Of a stretch of DNA of 16,566 nt, positions 1 through 6,562 are shown piece by piece. The DNA lies in contig CBDTYW010000059.1 in NCBI GenBank assembly GCA_965364735.1, positions 1 through 16,566 on the forward strand. The letters are read 5' to 3'. Position numbers and translations under genes: made by a program. The notes under the pieces were generated by a model. That model was not told the origin of the DNA. It saw only the letters and a list, made by a program, of their open reading frames with translations, and did not search any database. The stretch's first letter is position 1; every line of letters begins with the position of its first letter. The stretch is from CBDTYW01 sp965364735 (GTDB taxonomy: Bacteria > Actinomycetota > Nitriliruptoria > Nitriliruptorales > Nitriliruptoraceae).

Positions 1-32
1 GCGGGGATGGCGTAGGCGGGGATGGCGCTCAT
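1..32 (-). CDS. N-terminus of an unidentified protein divergent from lexA (partial)
   Basis: An ATG at 32-30 on the minus strand opens a frame reading MSAIPAYAIP before the window edge. The start is supported by a good ribosome binding site, AAGGAG at 45-40, seven bases upstream. The first codons come from an imperfect 15-bp repeat unit, so the protein starts with a short AIPAY-type repeat. Too little is visible to assign a family. In Mycobacterium tuberculosis the gene divergent from lexA (Rv2719c) is a DNA-damage-induced LysM-type protein, so a similar SOS-controlled gene is an attractive guess, but it rests only on position. The LexA boxes at 113-126 and 140-153 lie 80-120 bp upstream of this start and could control it. 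An alternative ATG at 75-73 is in another frame and has no ribosome binding site. Confidence 0.5.
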   Translation of the reverse strand, partial: MSAIPAYAIP

Positions 33-112
33 CGTGGTGCTCCTTGCGGATCGCGAACCGGTGTGGGCTCGACATGAAGAACGCTACGAGGGGGGTGTGA
101 CACGAGGCCCGA

Positions 113-126
113 CGAACGCTCGTTCG
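113..126. promoter_or_regulatory. LexA box 1 (CGAAC-GCTC-GTTCG)
   Basis: This is a perfect match to the actinobacterial SOS box CGAAC-N4-GTTCG, with complete dyad symmetry in both arms. It is the box closest to the divergent gene starting at 32 and lies 27 bp (start to start) from the next box. A LexA dimer here could repress the leftward gene. Confidence 0.88.
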
Positions 127-139
127 GACACCAACGAAG

Positions 140-153
140 CGAACCCGCGTTCG
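140..153. promoter_or_regulatory. LexA box 2 (CGAAC-CCGC-GTTCG)
   Basis: This is a second perfect CGAAC-N4-GTTCG palindrome in the lexA upstream region. It sits 28 bp upstream of the predicted lexA -35 element. A minus-strand TTGACA at 161-156 lies next to it, but I see no good -10 at the usual distance, so I do not call a promoter from that element. Confidence 0.88.
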
Positions 154-169
154 GTTGTCAAGCAGAAAC

Positions 170-183
170 CGAACGGATGTTTG
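170..183. promoter_or_regulatory. LexA box 3, imperfect (CGAAC-GGAT-GTTTG)
   Basis: This sequence differs from the SOS consensus at one position (GTTTG for GTTCG). Its right arm overlaps the predicted lexA -35 hexamer at 181-186, where bound LexA would block RNA polymerase directly. The mismatch suggests weaker binding than the other three boxes. Confidence 0.6.
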
Positions 184-209
184 CCAGCCGAAGGAGGGCG
201 GGCTAGAGT
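181..209 (+). promoter_or_regulatory. predicted lexA promoter
   Basis: A -35 hexamer TTGCCA (181-186, five of six consensus bases) and a -10 hexamer TAGAGT (204-209, four of six) are separated by exactly 17 bp. Transcription would start near 216, about 50 bp upstream of the lexA ATG. The -35 overlaps the imperfect LexA box and the start region overlaps the perfect box at 218-231, the arrangement expected of an autorepressed lexA gene. Confidence 0.6.
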
Positions 210-217
210 GCGCCACG

Positions 218-231
218 CGAACACTCGTTCG
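218..231. promoter_or_regulatory. LexA box 4 (CGAAC-ACTC-GTTCG)
   Basis: This is a third perfect CGAAC-N4-GTTCG palindrome. It lies just downstream of the predicted lexA -10 element and covers the expected transcription start, 37 bp before the lexA start codon. It is the box best placed for lexA autorepression. Confidence 0.88.
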
Positions 232-267
232 CCACCTTGCCCAGGAACCGACGGTCGGACCCCCACG

Positions 268-921
268 ATGTCGCGCAGCGCCAGCCCCCCGCCGGATCTC
301 ACGGCACGCCAGCGACAGATCCTGGACGTCATCCACGCCCACCTCGACGAGCACGGCTACCCGCCGTCCGTCCGTGAGATCGGCGCCGCGGTCGGGCTGA
401 CGTCACCGTCATCCGTCCACGCGCAGCTCCACGCCCTCGAGGAGAAGGGCTACCTGAAGCGTGACCCCACCAAGCCGCGTGCCCTCGAGATGCAGCGTGA
501 CCGCGAGACGGGCCTCGACGTGGTGGCCGAGCAGACCCGCAACATCCCGCTCGTCGGTGACATCGCGGCCGGTGGCCCGATCATCGCCGAGGAGTCGGTC
601 GAAGCGATGCTGCCGCTCCCCCGCGACTGGGTCGGTGACGGAACCCTCTTCGCCCTCAACGTGCGTGGCGAGTCGATGATCGAAGCCGGCGTCCTCGACG
701 GCGATGTCATCGTCATCCGACAGCAGCCGTCGGTCGAGCAGGGCGAGATGTGCGCGGCCCTCATCGACGGCGAGGCGACCGTCAAGTTCTTCCGGCGGAC
801 CAAGTCCGGCGAGATCTTCCTCGACCCGGCGAACGATGCCTACGAGCCCATCCCGATGCCGGCTGACGGGTCAGCCACCATCATGGGCAAGGTCGTCTCC
901 GTCTTCCGCAGCCTGCGCTGA
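268..921 (+). CDS. lexA: LexA, SOS transcriptional repressor
   Basis: LexA represses DNA-damage genes and cleaves itself when bound to RecA filaments. The 217-residue product has the standard two-domain layout. Residues 10-72 form the N-terminal winged-helix DNA-binding domain, with recognition-helix region TSPSSVHAQLHALEEKGYL. Residues 93-217 form the S24 peptidase domain. The self-cleavage site is A101-G102 in GDIAAGG, with catalytic Ser136 (GESM) and Lys173 (TVKFF). The same frame is open from position 22, but the ATG at 268 is chosen because it gives normal LexA length and lies downstream of the promoter and all four LexA boxes. No clear ribosome binding site precedes it. The 3' end overlaps the convergent hflX by 51 bp. 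Together with RecA in this window it completes the SOS switch. Confidence 0.97.
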   Translation: MSRSASPPPDLTARQRQILDVIHAHLDEHGYPPSVREIGAAVGLTSPSSVHAQLHALEEKGYLKRDPTKPRALEMQRDRETGLDVVAEQTRNIPLVGDIAAGGPIIAEESVEAMLPLPRDWVGDGTLFALNVRGESMIEAGVLDGDVIVIRQQPSVEQGEMCAALIDGEATVKFFRRTKSGEIFLDPANDAYEPIPMPADGSATIMGKVVSVFRSLR

Positions 922-2337
922 CGGGGTCTGCATCGCCGGCTCGAGCTCCCAGAGCTCGGGCTCGACGGCCCAGGGATCAACGACCAGCCACGGCCGCAGC
1001 TTGCGGGCAACCGCCTCGTCGACCTCTGCGACGACGTGCGCCCCGTCCTCGTCGTACTCCTCGACCTGCACCTCGCCGCGCTGATGGATGAGCGCGACCA
1101 GGTCTTGGCGGGTGAACGGGATCCGCGCCTCGACATGGACCCGCGCCGAGCGCATGCGCACGCCGATCCGCTCCCGCAGCTCCGCGATGCCCTCACCCGA
1201 CACCGCCGACACCATCACCGGCGTTCTGCCGGTCTGCAGCTCCAGCGTCCGAGCCAGCGCGGCGACGTCCGCGGCGTCGCAGCGGTCGATCTTGTTCAGC
1301 ACGATCTGCTCGTCGACCTGGTCCGCGTCGATCTCCTCGAGCACGTCACGGACCGCGGCGATGTGGGCGATCGCCTCGGGGTGTGAGGCGTCGACGACGA
1401 GCAGGAGCAGGTCGGCGCGCGCCGTCTCCTCGAGCGTGGCCTTGAACGCCTCGACGAGCCCGTGCGGGAGCTTGCGGACGAAGCCCACGGTGTCCGCGAG
1501 GACGACCTCGCGGCCGTCGTCGAGCACGAGCTGGCGGACCGTCGGGTCGAGCGTCGCGAACAGCTGGTCCTGGACGAGGACATCGGAGCCGGTGATCGCG
1601 TTGAGCAGCGAGGACTTGCCGGCGTTGGTGTAGCCGACGAGCGCGACGGTCGGGATCCGGTTGCGCTCTCGGCGCTGCGCCTTCGTGCGACGGATCCGGC
1701 CGTAGCTCTCGAGGTCACGACGGAGCTTGGAGATCCGACGGTTGAGCTTGCGTCGGTCGACCTCGAGCTGCGTCTCACCGGGACCACGACCACCGATGCC
1801 GGCCCCGCCCGCGACGCGGCCCCCGGCCTGCCGGCTGAGCGCCGTACCCCAACCACGCAGACGCGGGAGCAGGTAGCCGAGCTGGGCCAGCTCGACCTGG
1901 GCTCGACCCTCGAGCGTCGAGGCGTGCTGGGCGAAGATGTCGAGGATGACGATCGTGCGGTCGAGGACCTTCTGCCGGATGCCCTCCTCGAGGTTGCGCT
2001 GCTGAGCGGGGGCGAGGTCGTCGTCGAACACCACGGCGTCAGCGCCGAGGCTCGCCGCGAGCTCCTTGAGCTCCTCGACCTTGCCGCGACCGACATAGGT
2101 CGCAGGGTTCGGCGACTCCCGACGTTGCACGACGCGCTCGACCACCTCGGCGCCCGCGGTGTCCAGCAGGGCTGCCAGCTCGTCGAGCGACGCCTCGATG
2201 AAGGACGCGGACTGGCCGGGGAGCTGCACCCCGACGATGATGGCCCGCTCGACGCGCCGGATGATGTCGACGCCCTCCTGCGGGGCGCCCTCCTCGACGA
2301 CGTCACGGTCGATGCGCCGTTGCTCGGCGCGGGTCAC
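871..2337 (-). CDS. hflX: HflX, ribosome-associated GTPase
   Basis: HflX binds the 50S subunit and splits stalled or hibernating ribosomes under stress. The product is about 488 residues. It has the HflX N-terminal domain (about 35-130, with TYVGRGKVEEL), a glycine-rich linker GGRGPGETQLEVDRR (182-196) and a TRAFAC-class G domain with G1 GYTNAGKSS (235-243), G3 DTVGF (282-286) and G4 NKID (348-351). A C-terminal domain follows. The start is uncertain. GTG at 2337 is the first usable codon after the dapF stop, with only a weak ribosome binding site. The frame continues upstream as an acidic stretch (DLSTDDLSTDLFDDD) lacking ATG, GTG or TTG back into dapF. It is the last gene of the recA-to-hflX series. 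Its final 17 codons overlap lexA on the other strand. Confidence 0.95.
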   Translation of the reverse strand: MTRAEQRRIDRDVVEEGAPQEGVDIIRRVERAIIVGVQLPGQSASFIEASLDELAALLDTAGAEVVERVVQRRESPNPATYVGRGKVEELKELAASLGADAVVFDDDLAPAQQRNLEEGIRQKVLDRTIVILDIFAQHASTLEGRAQVELAQLGYLLPRLRGWGTALSRQAGGRVAGGAGIGGRGPGETQLEVDRRKLNRRISKLRRDLESYGRIRRTKAQRRERNRIPTVALVGYTNAGKSSLLNAITGSDVLVQDQLFATLDPTVRQLVLDDGREVVLADTVGFVRKLPHGLVEAFKATLEETARADLLLLVVDASHPEAIAHIAAVRDVLEEIDADQVDEQIVLNKIDRCDAADVAALARTLELQTGRTPVMVSAVSGEGIAELRERIGVRMRSARVHVEARIPFTRQDLVALIHQRGEVQVEEYDEDGAHVVAEVDEAVARKLRPWLVVDPWAVEPELWELEPAMQTPSAQAAEDGDDLAHDGG

Positions 2338-2385
2338 GTCGACGGGCTCGTCCAGCAGGTCGTCGACGAGGTCGTCATCGAACAG

Positions 2386-2415
2386 GTCGGTGCTCAGGTC
2401 GTCGGTGCTCAGGTC
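2386..2415. repeat. perfect 15-bp tandem duplication across the dapF stop codon
   Basis: GTCGGTGCTCAGGTC occurs twice back to back, at 2386-2400 and 2401-2415. The right-hand copy contains the dapF stop codon (TGA, 2411-2409 on the minus strand). The left-hand copy is in the dapF-hflX spacer. In the hflX frame the repeat would encode DLSTD twice. This looks like a slippage duplication that lengthened the spacer. Confidence 0.85.
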
Positions 2416-3335
2416 AGGTCTCCACAGGCTTCGGCCAGCCAGTCGGCTGTCAGCTCGGCGCCGGCCACCTCGACGGCCGGCCCGGTCATCATCACGTTGG
2501 CCCCGTCGCGGGCCTCGATGGTCAGCGTGCCGCCGGGGAGGCGGACCTGCACGATCTCGTCGACGTCGCCACGTCGACGCAGCGCGGCCACGGCCGCGCA
2601 GGCCCCGGTCCCGCAGGCCTGGGTCTCCCCCACGCCCCGCTCCCAGACCCGCAGGTCGATCTGGTCCGGCGCGCGGACGGCGACGAAGCCGACGTTCGCG
2701 CGTTCCGGGAACGCTTCGTGGTGCTCGATCATGGGACCGGCTTCGCGCACGGGGGCCGCGTCGACGGTCGGGACGCGGATGACGGCGTGGGGGTTGCCCA
2801 TGCTCACCGCGGTGACCTCGAACGCACCCGAGCCGACCTGGATCGACTCCATGATCGCGAGCGGCATCCGTGACCGGAACGGCACCTTCTCCGGCGTGAA
2901 CTCTGCGGGGCCCATGTCCACCGTGTAGGAACGCGCGTTCTCGGAGCGGTCGACGGTGACGGTCCGGATCCCGGATCGTGTCGCGATCTTGACCGTCGTC
3001 GCGTCCGGGACCACGTGGCGCACCCACTGGTCGGCGACGACGCGGACGCCGTTGCCACACATCTCGACGATGCTGCCGTCGGCGTTGCGGTAGTCCATGA
3101 AGACGTCGGCGCTCGACTGGTCGTCGCCGTCGACGGTCGGCGCGGATGCCGGACTGCCGAGCCGGATGACGCCGTCGCCGCCGACGCCGGTGCGGCGGTT
3201 GCAGAGGGCACGGACGAGACGCTCGGAGAGCACGTCGAGCAGCGCGTCGCTGCGGTCATGCAGGACGACGAAGTCGTTCCCCGTGCCGTGGGCGATGCGG
3301 ACGGGAAGAGAGGCGAGGGGCGCGTTCATGTGCAT
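2409..3335 (-). CDS. dapF: Diaminopimelate epimerase
   Basis: DapF interconverts LL- and meso-diaminopimelate, the last step before lysine and the source of the meso-DAP used in peptidoglycan. The product is about 308 residues with the two-fold DapF architecture. The N-terminal signature HGTGNDFVVLHD lies at 16-27. The catalytic cysteine pair is Cys93 in EMCGNGVR and Cys241 in GETQACGTGACAAV. Both bases of the cofactor-independent epimerase are present, so the enzyme should be active. Start choice lies between ATG 3335 and ATG 3329 (two residues shorter); neither has a convincing ribosome binding site. It follows miaA after 39 bp and precedes hflX by about 71 bp, consistent with co-transcription. 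The miaA-dapF-hflX order is common in Actinomycetota. Confidence 0.96.
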   Translation of the reverse strand: MHMNAPLASLPVRIAHGTGNDFVVLHDRSDALLDVLSERLVRALCNRRTGVGGDGVIRLGSPASAPTVDGDDQSSADVFMDYRNADGSIVEMCGNGVRVVADQWVRHVVPDATTVKIATRSGIRTVTVDRSENARSYTVDMGPAEFTPEKVPFRSRMPLAIMESIQVGSGAFEVTAVSMGNPHAVIRVPTVDAAPVREAGPMIEHHEAFPERANVGFVAVRAPDQIDLRVWERGVGETQACGTGACAAVAALRRRGDVDEIVQVRLPGGTLTIEARDGANVMMTGPAVEVAGAELTADWLAEACGDLT

Positions 3336-3374
3336 GGGAGCGTACGCGCCGCCGCCACGACGACACACCGTCGT

Positions 3375-4334
3375 TCAGCCGAACGCACGCAGGATCTCGG
3401 CCGGAGCGCTCGCGGGCTGACAGCGTGGATCACGCCGGAACCACCCCTGCTGACGTTTCGCGTACTGCCAGGTCCGCGTCGCGATGGTGCTCGCAAGCAT
3501 GTCAAGGGCGAGGTCGCCGTCGAGGACGTCGTAGGCCTCGCGGTAGCCGATCGCCTGCCGAGCGGTGACCGACAGGATCCCGCGAGACCGCAACGCTCGG
3601 GCTTCGTCGAGGAGCCCGCCCGCGACCATCGCCGCCGCGCGTTCCTCGATCCTGGCACGCATGATCTCGCGGCTGGGCTCGAGACAGGCGACGCCGAGCG
3701 CCGGGTAGATGCTGGTGTGGTCGCCGAGCCGGTCGTAGTCCGAGAACGGCCGGCCCGTGATCGTGATCACCTCGAGCGCCCGCACCGTGCGGCGCAGGTT
3801 CTGCTCCGTCATCCGCTCGGCCGCGGTCGGGTCGAGGCTGCGCAGCTCGGCGAACGCCCCCTCGGGATCCCCGGCGAAGCGCTCCTCGATGCCGACCCGG
3901 ACGTGCGGGTCGGTCGGCGGGAACTCGAGGTCGTCGACCACGGACCGGAAGTACAGGCCCGACCCGCCGACGAGCACGGCGTCGCGGTCACGTGCGTGGA
4001 GGTCCGCGATGACCTCGCGAGCACGCTCCTGGAACCACGCGACGGTGACCTCGTCGTCGGGGTCGAGCACGTCGACGAGGTGATGTGGCACCTGCTCACG
4101 CTCCGCCCGCGTCGGCTTGGCGGTCCCGATGTCCATCCCGCGGTAGATCGTGAACGCGTCGACGGCGACCACCTCGACCTGGCGCGCCCCGCGTCGACGG
4201 CGCGACTCGGCGACGCGCATCGCGAGGTCGGTCTTTCCGGTCGCGGTGGCGCCCACGATCGCCAGGACGGCCGGCATCTCGGGATCGCCGCCCGCGTCGA
4301 GGTGGGCGAGGCATGCCCGATCGCGCTCAGTCAC
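3375..4334 (-). CDS. miaA: tRNA dimethylallyltransferase (MiaA)
   Basis: MiaA adds the dimethylallyl group from DMAPP to N6 of A37 in tRNAs reading UNN codons, making i6A. The 319-residue product has the P-loop GATATGKT (28-35), the segment YRGMDIGTAKPT (64-75), LVGGSGLYFR (121-130), ARQAIGYRE (258-266) and the C-terminal RTWQYAKRQQGWFRRDPR (287-304), all MiaA signatures. The start is GTG 4334, which overlaps the upstream stop as GTGA and has AGGGGGG five bases before it. An internal ATG at 4277 would give a conventional short N-terminus (MPAVLAIVGATATGKT) but lacks a ribosome binding site. Its product is the substrate of MiaB, encoded two genes upstream in the same operon. Confidence 0.96.
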   Translation of the reverse strand: MTERDRACLAHLDAGGDPEMPAVLAIVGATATGKTDLAMRVAESRRRRGARQVEVVAVDAFTIYRGMDIGTAKPTRAEREQVPHHLVDVLDPDDEVTVAWFQERAREVIADLHARDRDAVLVGGSGLYFRSVVDDLEFPPTDPHVRVGIEERFAGDPEGAFAELRSLDPTAAERMTEQNLRRTVRALEVITITGRPFSDYDRLGDHTSIYPALGVACLEPSREIMRARIEERAAAMVAGGLLDEARALRSRGILSVTARQAIGYREAYDVLDGDLALDMLASTIATRTWQYAKRQQGWFRRDPRCQPASAPAEILRAFG

Positions 4335-5077
4335 CAGCGCCCCCCTGCGACGGACACGAGCTGCCCGACTCCCTTGACGACGGCTGATTCGAGCACGTCG
4401 GGCTCGCCGACGCCACCAGCGATGCCCGCGGCCGTGACCGCCGCGATCGCGGGCAGGCCCGGGCGGAACCGTGGGGCACAGCAGTTGACGACGTCGACGG
4501 GAGGCGCAACGCCGGTCCGGACGGCCGTGACGAGGGCGGCGTCGATCGCAGCGGCCGCCGGGATGAGCGCCCCGGGGCTCTTCGCGTCGTGCCCCGCACA
4601 CAGGTCGCCGGAACCGACGATCGCGACCCGCTCGTCGACGGTCTCTGCCCAGGACGCCACGGACTCGCCGAGCTCGGCGGCCTGCTCCCAGCCGGTCAGC
4701 TCATCGATCGTGATGACGGTGAGTCGCAGGTTCGCGAGCTGGTGCGCGAGCACGTGCGCTTCGGCTCCGATCGCGTCCGGAGCACGCTCCGACAGGCCGA
4801 CCGCTGCGCCGAGGTCGGCGGGCACGACCAGGTCGACGGCCGCGTCCCGGCGAGCGCCGAAGGGCAGCAGCGTCAGCGTCGTCGGTGCGACGAGCTCACC
4901 ATCGCCGGGGACGAGAAGCACCACGAGATCGGCGCACCGCTCCAAGCGGGCGACGACCTCGGCCACGCGTTCACGCTGGGCCGCGACAGCATCGACGAGG
5001 TCCGCGGGCACGCCGACGCCCAGCGTCGGGAGCAGGAACGCTGCCGACGGCAACAGCGCCGTGGCGACCAACGTCAT
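4331..5077 (-). CDS. Class III extradiol dioxygenase subunit B-like protein, function unknown
   Basis: A 248-residue alanine- and valine-rich protein encoded between miaB and miaA. Its position, length and N-terminus (TALLPSAAFLLPTLGVGVP) match the actinobacterial family usually annotated as class III extradiol ring-cleavage dioxygenase subunit B-like (M. tuberculosis Rv2728c occupies the same slot). I assign the family from context and general resemblance, not from a clear catalytic signature. There is no N-terminal histidine where LigB-type enzymes bind iron. The histidines I see are in GAEAHVLAHQ and CAGHDAKSPG, so dioxygenase activity is doubtful. Its ATG overlaps the miaB stop and its stop overlaps the miaA start, each by 4 bp, so it is translationally coupled to both tRNA-modification genes. 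No signal peptide or convincing membrane helix is seen. Confidence 0.8.
   Translation of the reverse strand: MTLVATALLPSAAFLLPTLGVGVPADLVDAVAAQRERVAEVVARLERCADLVVLLVPGDGELVAPTTLTLLPFGARRDAAVDLVVPADLGAAVGLSERAPDAIGAEAHVLAHQLANLRLTVITIDELTGWEQAAELGESVASWAETVDERVAIVGSGDLCAGHDAKSPGALIPAAAAIDAALVTAVRTGVAPPVDVVNCCAPRFRPGLPAIAAVTAAGIAGGVGEPDVLESAVVKGVGQLVSVAGGRW
4340..4346 (-). promoter_or_regulatory. ribosome binding site deciding the miaA GTG start
   Basis: On the minus strand the sequence AGGGGGG lies five bases before GTG 4334, inside the last codons of the preceding gene. No comparable site precedes the alternative miaA ATG at 4277, so this site favours the GTG start in the GTGA overlap. Confidence 0.6.
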
Positions 5078-6546
5078 CCGGGAAGGACCGGGAGACGTCG
5101 ACGGGTGGCGGACTCCGGAGCCGGGTCGGTCGGCGGGAGGTGCCGGATCTGCCAGCCCTCGCCTCGCGCGAGCGCCGCTTCGGTGGCGCGCCCCGCACGG
5201 GTCCGACGGACGTCGATCGCGGGCGAGCCGATCATGTAGTTCGTCGACGCCTCACGGATCTCGGTGGTGACGAGGTCGCCGGGAGCGAACCGATCGTCGG
5301 CCGGGAGGTGCACCAGGTGGTGCCCGCGCGTGTATCCGGACAGGCGCGTCGGGTCGGTCTTGGACGGCGACTGCACGAGCAGCTCCTGCGTCGAGCCGAT
5401 GAGCCGCTGGTGCGACTCCAGCGAGTGCCGACGTGTCAGGGCCTCGAGCGCGTGGTAGCGCGTCGTCACGATCGCGTCGTCGACGAAGTCGTCGACCATC
5501 ATGGCGGCGTCGGTCCCCGGACGCGGCGAGTACTTGAACGTGTATGCCTGCTCGAAGCGTGCTTCTTCGACGACTGCCATCGTCGCGGCGAAGTCCTCGT
5601 CGGTCTCACCCGGGAAGCCCACGATGATGTCGGTCGTGAGGGTGGCCTCCGGCATGAGCTCCCGGGTCCGCCGCACCAGGTCCATGTAGCGCTCGGCGCG
5701 GTAGCTGCGCCGCATGGCCTTGAGCAGTCGGTCGGAGCCCGACTGCAGCGGCAGGTGGAGGTGCTCACAGACGTTGGTCGTCTCGGCCATCGCGTCGAGG
5801 ACGTCGAGCGTGAAGTCTCGGGGGTGGGGCGAGGTGAAGCGCACGCGCTCCAGGTCCGGGACCGAGCCGAGGGCGCGGAGCAGATCCGCGAAGAGCGAGC
5901 GCCCCGCCCGGCCGTCGACCTCGAGGTCGCGGCCGTAGGAGTTCACGTTCTGTCCGAGCAACGTCACCTCGACGACGTCGTCGGCGACCAGCGCCTGGAC
6001 CTCACCGACGATGTCGCCGACGCGTCGGGACACCTCCGGGCCACGCAGCGACGGGACGATGCAGAACGAGCACGAGTTGTTGCACCCGACGCTGATCGAC
6101 ACCCACGCGTGGTGACGGACGTCGCGCTTCGCGGGCAACGCCGACGGGAACGACTCGAGCTGCTCGACGAGCTCGACGACGGGCAGCGTCGCGGAGTCCG
6201 CGGCCAGCAGCAGGTCGGGCAGCGACCCGAGGTTGTGGGTGCCGAAGACCACATCGACCCAGGGCGCCTTCTCGGCGACGGTCGCGCCGTCCTTCTGGGC
6301 GAGGCAGCCGCCGACGACGAGCGTGGTACCGCGCTCGGCCTTGAGCGTGCGCAGGTGTCCGAGCGTGCCGTAGAGCTTGTTGTCCGCGTTCTCGCGGACG
6401 GCACACGTGTTGACGAGCACGAGGTCCGCGGTCTCGACGCTGTCCGCCGGGCGGTACCCGATGGTCTCGAGCAGGCCCGCGGCACGTGACGAGTCGTGCT
6501 CGTTCATCTGGCACCCGAAGGTGCGGATCGCGTAGGTCCGTGGCAT
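5074..6546 (-). CDS. miaB: tRNA-2-methylthio-N6-dimethylallyladenosine synthase (MiaB)
   Basis: MiaB is a radical-SAM enzyme that methylthiolates i6A37 to ms2i6A37 in tRNA. The 490-residue product has all three domains. The N-terminal UPF0004 domain carries the auxiliary-cluster cysteines Cys12 (FGCQMNEHDS), Cys48 (NTCAVRENA) and Cys81 (GGCLAQ). The radical-SAM domain has the CX3CX2C motif at Cys155, Cys159 and Cys162 (GCNNSCSFCIVPSLRG). A TRAM RNA-binding domain spans about 384-442. The MNEHDS and RENA signatures separate it from the RimO paralogue in this window. A tail of about 45 residues beyond TRAM is Arg/Pro-rich. ATG 6546 follows the small membrane gene by 16 bp without a clear ribosome binding site. 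The stop overlaps the next start as ATGA. Confidence 0.97.
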   Translation of the reverse strand: MPRTYAIRTFGCQMNEHDSSRAAGLLETIGYRPADSVETADLVLVNTCAVRENADNKLYGTLGHLRTLKAERGTTLVVGGCLAQKDGATVAEKAPWVDVVFGTHNLGSLPDLLLAADSATLPVVELVEQLESFPSALPAKRDVRHHAWVSISVGCNNSCSFCIVPSLRGPEVSRRVGDIVGEVQALVADDVVEVTLLGQNVNSYGRDLEVDGRAGRSLFADLLRALGSVPDLERVRFTSPHPRDFTLDVLDAMAETTNVCEHLHLPLQSGSDRLLKAMRRSYRAERYMDLVRRTRELMPEATLTTDIIVGFPGETDEDFAATMAVVEEARFEQAYTFKYSPRPGTDAAMMVDDFVDDAIVTTRYHALEALTRRHSLESHQRLIGSTQELLVQSPSKTDPTRLSGYTRGHHLVHLPADDRFAPGDLVTTEIREASTNYMIGSPAIDVRRTRAGRATEAALARGEGWQIRHLPPTDPAPESATRRRLPVLPG

Positions 6547-6562
6547 CAGGTGGGACCGGGGC

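Noticed and set aside
156..161. Minus-strand TTGACA as the -35 of a promoter for the divergent gene
   Set aside because: The hexamer is perfect, but no acceptable -10 lies 16-18 bp downstream. A possible -10 (TAGCGT, 86-81) has no -35. The leftward promoter remains unplaced.
22..267. Upstream extension of lexA
   Set aside because: It would place the LexA boxes and the promoter inside the coding region and add 82 residues not found in LexA proteins.
2338..3060. Extension of hflX upstream into dapF
   Set aside because: The frame is open, but it overlaps most of dapF, translates to Arg-rich noise and contains no start codon near the dapF end. Only the short acidic part just before GTG 2337 resembles protein.
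3015..5270. A 751-codon plus-strand open frame opposite dapF, miaA and the dioxygenase-like gene
   Set aside because: It lies antisense to well-identified genes, its translation is Arg/Ala/Asp-rich without any domain, and long antisense frames are expected in DNA with this GC bias.
4885..6489. A 534-codon plus-strand open frame opposite miaB
   Set aside because: MiaB on the minus strand has every expected motif. The plus-strand translation is low-complexity Arg/Val/His and has no credible start signals.
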